Assembly (NCBI GenBank): GCA_021397835.1
Contig: JAJFZO010000049.1
Location: 687,001 to 751,000 of the forward strand
Length of the DNA: 64,000 bases
Reading direction: 5' to 3'
From: Moringa oleifera
Taxonomy: Eukaryota > Streptophyta > Magnoliopsida > Brassicales > Moringaceae
In this document: positions 28,756-39,255 of the stretch, piece by piece
Position numbering within the stretch: position 1 is the stretch's first letter
Layout: the number at the start of each line of letters is the position of its first letter
The notes under the pieces: generated by a model
Told to the model about the DNA's origin: nothing
Seen by the model: only the letters and a program-made list of their open reading frames with translations
Databases searched by the model: none
Program-made: the position numbers and the translations under genes

Positions 28756-29741
28756 GATATCTCCCTTGCCTTGTGTTTATACTGCTACTTTGTCTATGAA
28801 TAGATGTTGTTCTGCAAATGAATCCCAGGAGTCGAGTGAGAAGAGAGTATCCCAAGAGAGCGTTAAATAAGACTTCGAAAGGAAGTTGGAGAGAAGGAAG
28901 AGAGAAGCAGAGACGACGTTTCTAAATTATGACCCAAACTTTGAACTCATCAGTTACCGGTTGTTACTTCCAAACAAATGACAGACCAATCACCTCATGC
29001 AAAGAGCGCGTAAGCCGCACTAAGTGGACTGGGTATGCGTTTTTGGGGGAAACGTAATGGACTGTTATTTTTTTTTTTTTCAGGTAACAGTGATGTGCTT
29101 AAAGTCAGTAAGGCCTAAAATATTCAATCTTCGCGTGTGGTGGATAATTTTCCAGTCAGGCTGGCAAGCGCGGAGTAACCACAGAATTCTTTTAATTCGG
29201 TCCCTAATCCTCCCATTTGTTACGGAAATGAACTACAGGAATTAATAAAAGTAAAGTTTTTCTTTTTAAAAAAAATAGAACAAATAAAATTCCACCTTTT
29301 GTTCTATAAAGGACCTATTAAAATAGGATTATCAACTTTTGAAATATTGGGATAAAACCCGTCAAAGCACATCCACTGGATTTCATACTTCAACCTTCTA
29401 ATTAATGATTAAAAAAAACAATAAAGAGTCTTCAAGTATATCTAATTTGCTATAATAAAATATAACATATTCTTCTTTTTATAAAACGGTTTTAAAAATA
29501 TATTTTAAGTAAATAAAATCAATTGATTATTATCAAAATTATAAAAATCTGACAAGATTTTAATATAATCAAATGTCATTTACTTGTGTGTATCCTATGA
29601 CCCATGTCACCATCATAAATATATAAATAACTAAAATTAAAATTATTATTATTTTACAATTTTTTTAAAAATTAATTATTTCTATATTTACATGTGATGT
29701 TGGCCCAATACGTGGGATCATGACACCTTGTTAATCTTATC

Positions 29742-29868
29742 TAAATTTTTAATAAAATTATGATACGTAATAATTTAATAAAATTAATAATTAAAATATT
29801 TTTATTTATTATTTTATTAATATTATAAATTATTAAAATACTGGCACAACTTTTTATTAAAAATATTA
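29742..29868. mobile_element. MITE-like AT-rich element, copy B
   Basis: Its sequence aligns along the whole length with the element at 9108-9240, including the block AATTTAATAAAATTAATA. Its ends form a roughly 18-base imperfect inverted repeat (TAAATTTTTAATAAAATT against the reverse complement of TTTTTATTAAAAATATTA). Confidence 0.5.
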
Positions 29869-30259
29869 ACACAAAAATCAAATTATAAAAATCTTGATCT
29901 TCAATGAAAACTGATGTGTCGTGACTCAGAAGAATTTGTGGGCAACTCCGATTTGCTGAAAGTTCGTGAATACTCAGATTATTTATGAGCTCAAAATTTG
30001 TCTTCAATGTTTGTGGGCGCCCCACTGAAGGGTGTTTCCAGTAGCACGAGTTTTTCCAGTCTTTTTGGTGGGGGTTGGCAATTAACCTAAAAAGAAAATG
30101 TAAGCCAGAGCAGAGCTTTCTTCCTGTTTACTTCTTTCTCGATTACTTTTGGAAGACATTTGGCTGCATTAATCTATGTTGGGGCCGTTTGGAAACGAGG
30201 AAAGGCTATCCATTGATTAGGCAAGCAGACAGAGATTGAGATACATACAGACGCAATTC

Positions 30260-30299
30260 TTGACCTGACGGAACCAAACCAAGTCAACGTTGACGTGAT
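30260..30299. promoter_or_regulatory. W-box / as-1-like cluster
   Basis: Within 40 bases lie TTGACC, TGACGG and the perfect 12-bp palindrome GTCAACGTTGAC (30283-30294), which holds two inverted TTGAC W-box cores and runs into TGACGTGA. WRKY factors bind TTGAC(C/T) and TGA factors bind TGACG. It is about 1.5 kb upstream of the BAP1-like start and 1.3 kb upstream of cpFtsY. Confidence 0.45.
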
Positions 30300-31471
30300 T
30301 TCTGCAATTAATAAAAGCCAGCGAAGCTACAACGTAAAGATATGGATTCGCGTGGATGTCAGCAATTAACAAAAGCCTGAATCTGACAGTGTCAAATGCT
30401 GCACATTTGCAACAATTTCCACGAGCTTCATGACGATTCCTTGTGCCGTGACAAGCCTGCCATCAGCAGAGTTGCGCAAGCTGTGTAGGAATATCTACAC
30501 ATTTGGTCAACTGCTGGATATGCTTTTTTCCCGGCAACTGCCAACCAAGCAATTGGAATCTTCCTTTCCAGAAAATCATGAGAAATGGTTAGTTGATGAT
30601 TGTTATCTGGATATGCATTATAATTTAATTTCTCTACTCCCTAACAGATTAGTTTTGAGCATTTCCTAGTAAAAGGATTGGAGTTTTTTTTGTTGCTCGA
30701 CAGACGTACTTCTCCCGAGTTCCAGTTGGCAATACACTTCCGTATGCTTCTCTTAGAATCGTGACAGTTACGAATCTCATGACGAAACAAAAAAATAAAT
30801 AAATAAATTACCTTTTAATTACCTCTGGATCCTGCAAATTGAACTGGTTCACAATGAATGATCAACATCAAGAAATCCTTGTTTATCCTTGTTTCTTCAA
30901 CTGGAGATTGTCATCTCTCATTATGTCCTTGCAGTGGCCAGGAGTTCAATGACCAATCTTCGGAACCATTAGTATCATCATCTTTTCAGCATAGGAAGAG
31001 TGCTCTGTGCTTGCAATGTTTCTCTTGGGCGCTTTGCTCTTATCCTTCTTAGTAAACTCAACCCCTGCGAAGAGCCTCCATTTCTTTTTCTTGTGTTCAT
31101 TTTCCATTAAAAAACAGCGTTGCACTTGCATCTGGGTCTTGGATCCTAACAGGAGTGCAGAAAGAGGCTCTAATTCGCCTTTACTGTTTCACTTTAATCT
31201 TGTTTCAACGCTCTGTTTTCTTGGACTTCGTCTTGGGAGTTTGGGTTGCGAGGCCTGCCTTCCTGAACTCTTCTCTCCTGGTTCATCATGTGAAGAAGTG
31301 GTTGAACTCTGAGGATTTGTCACAGAAAGCCGGAACAATATTTGTTCATCGGAGCAAGCTTCCATGAAAAGAGAGAGACGACAGAGAGGGAGAATTTAAT
31401 TCTGAGATGCTGTGATAATCGGAAACTTGTCAACCATCAGAAGACGGAAGGAGAGTTTGTTCCTTGCACAG

Positions 31472-31532
31472 AAGAGAAACGATGCGTTTCATGATGGTTG
31501 ACGTTAACGGTTCAAAACGCATCGTTTCTCTT
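31472..31532. promoter_or_regulatory. 18-bp perfect inverted repeat (hairpin) upstream of cpFtsY
   Basis: AAGAGAAACGATGCGTTT at 31472-31489 is the exact reverse complement of 31515-31532, with a 25-base loop. It ends about 95 bases before the cpFtsY start codon, so it is in the leader or core promoter. In RNA it would form a stable stem. Confidence 0.6.
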
Positions 31533-31627
31533 GGCACTTTATCCGGTACTAAGCATGCCTCTTTCTCTAGGGACGTTTTCCAGTTTTCCTTGTTCCCTGT
31601 CACAGGTTCAGTGACTGGGAGAGACAG

Positions 31628-34600
31628 ATGGCTTCTCCAACTCATGTCTCACTTCTCTCCAAATCTTCACCCCTCCTCTACTTCAATCAGACCCGGGTAA
31701 CTCCATCCATATTAACTGCCCGAACCGCAGCATCCAAGTTCAGGTGCTCGGCCGGTCAGACCGGCTTCTTCACGCGGTTGGGCCGGTTGCTCAAAGAAAA
31801 GGCCAAGAGTGATGTGGAGAAGATTTTCTCGGGGTTCTCGAAAACTAGAGACAACCTCGCCGTAATTGACGAGCTCTTACTCTACTGGAACCTTGCCGAA
31901 ACCGATCGAGTCCTTGACGAACTCGAAGAGGTTCCAATTCTCTCTCATTTGTTTCTTTAGAAACTTCTTTTTATGATTTTCAGGCGAGACGGAAGCATTA
32001 TCCCCGCTAATAGTTCCTTTTTTTTTTCCTAGGTTAAGTAAACCAAATATTTGCTCTATGCTTTAATCTGCGTTCTAGCCTTATTTTTATGTACTGCAGG
32101 AGCGCATTCTCTTAGAAGTCATTTTGGTGAAAATATCTTAGAAGTCATTTTTCTGAAAATAATCTGGGAGGGAAATTTGTTATTTTAAATGCTTGGGACT
32201 CTGTTCTTGCCATATGATAAATGAATGTAAGATGTTTGAATATCTTTTGAATGCAGGCTTTGTTGGTGTCTGATTTTGGGCCAAAAATCACAATTAAGAT
32301 TGTGGAGAGCTTGCGGGAGGATATACTAGGTGGAAAGCTTAAATCAGGAAGTGAGATAAAGGTATTACTGTAACCAAAATTTTTTTGCTTATGTTGAGTT
32401 GAGAGTTGATCTCTATCTTATTTCTGTAAAACTAAAGGGAAGTGTCCAATCGTTGTATGGTATATTTCGGAGAATATTGAACCTATGGCCTATGCTAACT
32501 GCATCTGGTTTAGAGCCTGGGGTGTCAGGAAATTGAAACTTACTCCTCAAAGAAAAGCCCATTTTAGTAGGATATAGACCTTAGCTGAGAGAAGTCTTCT
32601 ATTCTATTGTGTTTGAATGTTGAGAAATGTGAATTGTTGTGGAAATAGGATGCCTTGAGGAAGAGTGTGTTGGATCTCTTGACTAAGAAAGGGAATAAGA
32701 CGGAGCTTCAACTTGGATACAGGTTAGGAGTATTTTTTTTTTTCTTCGGAACTTGTTCTTTCATGCTCTACAGGGTCACCTTTAATTCCAGCTGCTGTTG
32801 TTTTATGTTATGATATCAGAAAACCAGCTGTTGTCATGATTGTTGGTGTCAATGGAGGTGGGAAGACAACATCTCTGGGTAAGATCCTGAACTGATGCAA
32901 CAACAGGTTTGCCACAGTTTTGAGAGAAGAAAAAAAATGAGTAGTATTTGTTTTGATTGAGTTCTCCAGTAAGCTACGGTGAAGATGTGAGAAGGATTTT
33001 TAATCTGAAGCTAACTGAAGTAATATACTAAAATGTCCAATGCATGATGATAATACATCTAGAGAATGTATCCTGACATTTCATTACCTAAGAACCTTGA
33101 CCTATAAAGAAACAGGATCTTGCCTTGAATATGTTTCCTCTATTAGGACAAACCGACGATGTTGAAATTCTCTTCCCCATTATTTTAATTTTTCCTTTCT
33201 GTGTATGCTTAGGAAACTTTGTTTAGCATCTTTTGTTATCTTTGGGGGAAGCTTTTTGTTTGTGGAGCCAACTTTTAATGTGTTTGTCATCCTCTTTATT
33301 TATATAAAATGAGAGAAAGATAATGTCTTAAATGTGCTCTTGCAGGGAAGCTAGCTTATAGATTAAAAAGTGAAGGGGCAACGGTGAGCTTTTTTAAGTC
33401 TATTAACTCATGTTTCCTGTACTTTCCTATTACTTCTGGAAAGCATAGCTAATTCTTGACTGTCTTATGGTTTGAAATTGTACCAGATATTGATGGCAGC
33501 AGGTGATACATTTAGGGCAGCTGCTAGTGATCAACTGGAGATATGGGCAGAGAGGACTGGCTGTGCAATTGTTGTGGCTGAAAAAGAGAATGCTAAAGCA
33601 TCATCAGGTGGAGAATTACAATTTCTAATGACATCATTTTTTGCCTTTGTTTTTTTTTTTTTTTTGAAAATTTTGGTGATGTTGTGTGGTTACTGACATG
33701 TGGTTATAAAGTGCATTCTGAATAGTTCTTTCACGGGCTGTAAAAAGAGGGAAAGAGGAAGGTTTTGATGTTGTTTTGTGTGACACATCTGGACGTAAGT
33801 GTTGGGTGCTTTCATGGTTAGCACTTAGTAAATTTCATGTGCTATCAAGTTGATTAATTTTGGGATTACTCTTCATTTATTATGACAGGTCTCCACACAA
33901 ATTACAGCCTGATGGAAGAGTTAATAGCATGCAAGAAAGCTGTGGCCAAGGTCATCCCTGGTGCTCCTAATGTAAGCCTAAATCAGCACTTTTATGATTG
34001 TTTTGTTTTGAATTGTCTGAATGTCTGGCCATGTGTTAGATTGTCCCTGTTCACAGTCATAGACATGAAGTCACTTAAAGGATTTGATACTATATTATGA
34101 TCTTCCACTTCTGAATGGTAGCTTTCATTCACCAAGCTTTTTTTTTTTTAAAAAAAGATTCTAATTTAACTTGCTCATGAAAAAAATACTGTTTGAAACT
34201 ATAATCATTTATGCTAATGTTTAATAGTTCTAATTCGATATTAATCATGAAACAAAGTTTTCAGGATATTTAGAAATATGATTCTGTTAAAATTTGGATA
34301 GATCAAAACACTGAAACTAAAATCTTCTGAAGACATTTCATGCTTTTGCAGGAGATTCTACTTGTTCTTGATGGGAACACTGGTTTGAATATGCTTCCAC
34401 AAGCAAGAGAATTTAATGAAGTATTATTTCTCTCCTTTATGTTCTATGTTAAGATTATTGGGTACTTTGTGTTCGTTTCTCTTAATATCAGGCATTTTGC
34501 ATGTCTAGTTTGGAGGTTTTGAGAAGAAAACTTGTGAGAATGATATATTAAGCTAATAATAGCCAATGCATGTCCTCTTTATAAATGCTGGCTGCTTTCA

Positions 34601-35417
34601 GGTATTACATTGAACTTAAGGTATCTGCTTGATTGATCAATGGATGCTTGTATAGAAGGCATTTCCTTTCTTGTTTATCTTCATTGACTTTTTCTTAGTG
34701 AGAGTTTTATTTCTTGATAACTTAAGAAACAAGTGGCACCACCACACCATTCTTTCTCTTCTTCCACATTTTTTTTTTTTTTTTTGTTTTGGGTTTGGGG
34801 GGGAGAAGGTGGAAGGCAAGGCAAACGCTTCTTCCGTCACAACCAAATGATGCACAACCGAATCCTTGTTGTCGTGCAGGCAGTGGGTGGAGAGGGGGTG
34901 TCTTGGAAAGGAGGTGGTGAACAAGGGAGAACAGTTTTCTTCCTTTCCTTTCTCCTCTAATTTTTGATGCCTTGTATTGTGAAGTCATCTTTGCTATACT
35001 GCTTATATTTATGAAAGCAGTAGCATCGATGATTTCCACTTTCGACCGTGTGAACCTCTTGTGCGTCTGTTTCAAGTCATCAACCAAACTATGAATTTCT
35101 GACAAAACTGTAGTTATTCAACTCTTGATTGCTTTTCAGGTTGTTGGAATAACTGGGTTGATCTTGACAAAACTTGATGGTTCTGCAAGAGGTGGTTGTG
35201 TGGTGTGGTATCTTCCAATTTCCTTTTCAATAGTTGGTTCAAATCATTTTAGGGTTGGTTTTCTCAATGGCATAGGTTGCAGTAAGATTCTTTCCTCTTG
35301 TAGGTCAGTGTGGTTGATGAACTTGGGATCCCGGTGAAGTTCGTGGGTGTTGGTGAAGGTGTAGAAGATCTCCAACCTTTTGATGCTGAGGCTTTTGTAA
35401 ATGCTATTTTCTCATGA
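31628..35417 (+). CDS. CPFTSY: Chloroplast signal recognition particle receptor cpFtsY
   Basis: Eleven exons give 365 residues: 31628-31930, 32257-32361, 32649-32722, 32820-32878, 33346-33383, 33487-33607, 33726-33794, 33889-33971, 34352-34420, 35140-35202, 35304-35417. A Ser/Thr-rich transit peptide of about 40 residues precedes the N domain ([20 protein letters not shown]). The SRP-type GTPase shows G1 [10 protein letters not shown] at 170-179, [10 protein letters not shown] at 200-209, G3 DTSGR at 253-257 and G4 TKLDG at 317-321, ending EAFVNAIFS. cpFtsY is the thylakoid SRP receptor: it pairs its GTPase with cpSRP54 to pass light-harvesting proteins to ALB3. The bacterial acidic A domain is absent, as in other plants. 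Length agrees with Arabidopsis. It is divergent from BAP1-like, matching the BAP2-cpFtsY order in Arabidopsis. Confidence 0.95.
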
Positions 35418-36750
35418 ATCCTAATTTGTGGTTAGTATTCATTAACAGTGAAATCATCTTCATTTGTTGATCTTTGAAGATGCGTTCTCCCCCGTCATTG
35501 GTCCATGTGAGATATCTTATTTTAGTCCCTCAAACATGTGTAAAACTACATCTAAAACATTGTTTCCCATTATTGAATACTAAGAACCTTTAAAACATGT
35601 TGTTAGGTGCATAGCAGTTTCGAATAAAGATTTTCTGAAGAAAGATATTTATCTGGGAGTAAGGCTGTCTAGTTTATAGCTACTTGTCAGGTTCTGCCAG
35701 TCTACCTACTTGTCCGGCAATGAACCTTTGGAGTTCGTTTTCCTTTTTAACATAGAAATATAATTTTCAAATGAATTGATCTTTCACTCTGCAATTGAGT
35801 AACGCATTTTCTTTCACTTAATGTTCTCAGGTCATTGATGTTAAGTTTCAACTTGATTTCTGTTGATCAGCCTGGCTGCTAGACTGAAGAGTAAGGGCAA
35901 GTGCCACATCACTGAAGGAAAGGATCATTCCGCGGACAAGTATCTGCTGGTGCATAAATTGGAAATACTTTAGCTGCATGCCAATTGCTGTTCCATGTGA
36001 TTCTTATAGGATTTTTTCTCAATCCTTCTCTCATCAACACAGATAAGAATACAGGAGAAAGTGAAACTTGATCTTTGCCTTCACTCGAGTAAAGGGCTAA
36101 GGCTTATCTAAAATGTGATTTAAGAAATACCTCCAAAAGTGTAGAACTTGTGCATCATTTTGTGAGCTGCTGTGGTATTCAACTATATCAGACAGTACCA
36201 ACATTTGCTAGTATGTTCCCTGCTAACTCCCCTCCCCTGCCGGTGCCGCCTCAGCTTGGAAGGGCACTACGATAAGGATCCTGTAGGATTTACTATAGTG
36301 GGGCTCAAGTGCTTAGTCAATGCACTGTAAGTAGTGATGACATTACATGAGGCATTAATAACATAATTCTCTAGCTGAGTGTTATCCAGTAGATAAGATC
36401 AGCAAAAAATTGAAAGAAGTTGGATTCTTTACTGAAGCATTACCCTGTTTGATGATTTTTTTTTAATCAAACAAGCAACATTATTTAACAGGTCACTGGA
36501 TCCCCCTTAAATTGAAAGTTAGGGAACCCCTGATAGTATACATGTCAAACCAATCAACAAGAACAAGGTTTAACCAGTTTAACAAGGCACTTGGAAAATG
36601 ATCAAAGCCAGCATCCTGATATGACTGCCAGAATATATATTTCAAATTTATCATAAAGAACTAATAAAAGTTTTCTTTCTCAGTATTCTGCCACCATCAT
36701 AGGACATGCATAATTAACTACTAACAATTGTTCTATGAATCAGGAGAACT
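35418..36750. other. Convergent spacer between cpFtsY and thioesterase genes
   Basis: About 1.3 kb containing the 3' UTRs of the facing genes. No coding signal or notable repeat is seen. Confidence 0.55.
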
Positions 36751-38257
36751 TCATAACTTGGAGATGGGAGAGTGGTAGAAGGTAGCACGAGCAATATAGA
36801 CAAGTTTCCCCGAGTTCTTCATCTTGAATTCAAGTGCAACAACAGTTATATTTCTTCCACTCCTCACTACAGTTCCATCTACCATCAACTCTGTCTGTGT
36901 GTGTCAATAATATTGAGAACCAGTGTGAGCACTGTAACCTTGGTTCAATCACATGATACAAGAAATATACAGTTAAAGAAGCAAGTAGAAAATCTTGAAT
37001 CACAGATGCTAATAATGACTTCCCAGGTTCTCTCATTGAGATCTGGTCCATGCCAGTTAGGGCATGAACATAGAATCGAACTAAGATCAACAATTGATCC
37101 TATCAAGAATATACAGTTTTAGTAAATCAGACCACAATTGGTATTTTCACTCCGTCTGAAAATGAACAAACCTGACAGAAAATCTTCGAAAGCCAGAAAA
37201 AGATACCAAATAGTTGGAGCAACCTGACCTGTTCTAAATTGATTCAATGTCTTTAATGGATCACTTTAGCACCAATTCATCACCGGCTGTATTAATTATA
37301 GTTGCAAGAAAGTTACAAGCTGCAAAATACATTTTGTGACTTTAGGATCTTCTGTATTAATATCTACTTCGAACTCCTACATAGAAATGCACCCATTCTT
37401 TCATGTCTAACTTCCATGAAGACACCCTTTTATAGGAGTCTAACATACTTGATTTCGCTAAGTTCTAAGCAAACAGAACAAATGAAACCAAACAAAAGAA
37501 ATACCAAAACTCACGTTCATAGGGGCAGCAGAAAGGTAAGACATGCTCAATTCCCCAAGAAAAAGTTCCTTCTCCTCTGACACAACAGTCCTAGCACAAG
37601 CAATTGAGACTCTCTCAGCGACAGCAGCCACAGCTCCTCCATGTAGGGCATTAAAATAATTCTACAAAACCATAAAATAATGAGAAACAACTAACTTCCA
37701 TTTCTTTGCCAAGAAAATTGAGGAAAATAACGAAAATAAGTCATCACCGCAGGACTCTTCTAGGATCAACTCCCACATTTAGGGCAACAACAGAATAGAG
37801 AAAACGAAAAGAAAAGCAGCACCCCTACGTTTTGTAAATATTATAATCATGATCAGAAGTTTGCATCTGAGAAAAATCCAAATATTCTCTATCGTAAAAA
37901 GTCGGAATTTAAATTTCTTGCCACGAAAAAATCAAAAATTTTCGGCACATCAAGAAACACAAAGACAGATCGGACTCAGAAAAGAGATGAGAGAGAAAAG
38001 GTTACTGTAAGAACGGGTTTGACGAGAAGGGAGCAGGAGACCCGGCCACGTTCAACGGTGTGAGACTCGAGATTATGGCACAGAACATGAGAGTAGAAGT
38101 CTTTGGAAGCCAAGTTGCGTACAGTAGGATCTGAGAATCCTAAGCTATCGAAAAAACCTAGGACGTCATTTATAACTTCGGGATTTACGTTTTTGGAGAC
38201 TTTTGCTGCAGAAATTGAAGAAGAAGAAGAAGTTCCTCCTGGAAAGGAATTTGTCAT
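36751..38257 (-). CDS. Hotdog-fold acyl-CoA thioesterase with peroxisomal SKL signal
   Basis: Three exons on the minus strand, 38257-38006, 37661-37515 and 36894-36751, give 180 residues with GT-AG junctions in frame. The hotdog core carries the catalytic-site motif ALHGGAVAAVAERVSIAC (His91-Gly-Gly), followed by ELFLGELSMSYLSAAP and a final strand segment GRNITVVALEFK. The family (PaaI/ACOT13-type) hydrolyses acyl-CoA thioesters. The last three residues are Ser-Lys-Leu, the canonical type 1 peroxisomal targeting signal, so a peroxisomal enzyme is likely; the actual acyl-CoA is unknown. A serine-rich N-terminus precedes the domain. Its position next to BAP1-like and cpFtsY fits my memory of At3g61200. 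The third-exon acceptor was chosen to keep frame after ACACAG. Confidence 0.9.
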
Positions 38258-39255
38258 TTCTGTCTGTTTCTGTTGTCTGCCCTACATTTTTTGGAAATGG
38301 CCCTTTCTATAATATTAGTTTAATAAGGAATTTTATCTTTGTTTAGTTATCTTCTTATTTACTTACCAAAAGTCAATTAAGGACTCACTTGTAAATTTAA
38401 TGAATCGTCCTATTTTCATCAATATCTTCTAACAGCGATACCTTCTGTTAAGGCCCAAGCAAGCTGTTTCGTAATGAAGATGTAAATAAAAAGATGAACT
38501 TTCACCACTTCATGAAGAATTATACGCATTCAACCAGATTCCCCAATCCCATGGGATTAAAAAATTCTATATCTAGTAAGAAAATTCCACATACTTTTCT
38601 GTATCTTCTTTTTGTTCGTATGATTTCCTGAGAAAATGGTGGGTGTCCAAGGACTTCATTGAAGCCATTATCAGAAGCCATAAGCACTAGGCTGTGAGAT
38701 TTCTGTCACACTACTCCTCACTGTTAAAGACTGTCTTATGAACTTCTCCCAAGAATGATAACCCATCTGCCAAAAAGGGCCAGTTAAAATCTTAGAAGAG
38801 AAATTGAACGGAGAAAGAAGATAGACAATCATCCACAATGCTGCAATTTATGAACAGCATCAACAATGGAAGACATCCAAAATTAATCATTTCAAAAGAC
38901 TTCCCAGTACTTTTATCTGCTTTTGCGCTAGTACAGGATGCCATACATTCTAATATTTTTCCATAGTTTCTCGCTTCTAATGATACAAAGTGCGTTTCTG
39001 CTTTAACTCTTATTATGAAGAGAATCACATTCTAGAAATCATGAATGATCACGAAATTATTCAAAAGAAATGAATCATATCCCAGAGAGACTCAACCAAT
39101 TCAAGTCAGCAAGTTGCAATTGGAAATCTCTCTTGGTTCATGGCATGAAATTCTGACGGGTTTTCACCAACCTGCAAAACTATATGGCAGCCATCTTAAC
39201 TACAGTTGGCACCAGAGGAATCGTTTGAGGTCCTAAATTTGGCATTTGAGAATTC
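38258..39255. other. Spacer upstream of thioesterase and downstream of MYB3R
   Basis: Contains the thioesterase promoter and leader (minus strand) and the MYB3R 3' UTR. No other coding signal seen. Confidence 0.5.

Larger units (their letters stand above)
28756..31627. other. Divergent spacer between BAP1-like and cpFtsY genes
   Basis: About 2.9 kb shared upstream DNA. It contains one MITE-like element, a W-box cluster at 30.26-30.29 kb and a hairpin close to the cpFtsY start. Small ORFs at 30430-30669 and 31007-31312 show no family signature; the latter starts with a hydrophobic stretch but is not supported further. Confidence 0.55.

Noticed and set aside
31007..31312. 101-residue ORF with a hydrophobic, signal-peptide-like start
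   Set aside because: The remainder matches no secreted-peptide family I know and it lies in the cpFtsY upstream region; left unannotated for lack of support.
34733..35105. ORFs on both strands around a poly-T tract
   Set aside because: They lie in the ninth-to-tenth exon intron of cpFtsY.
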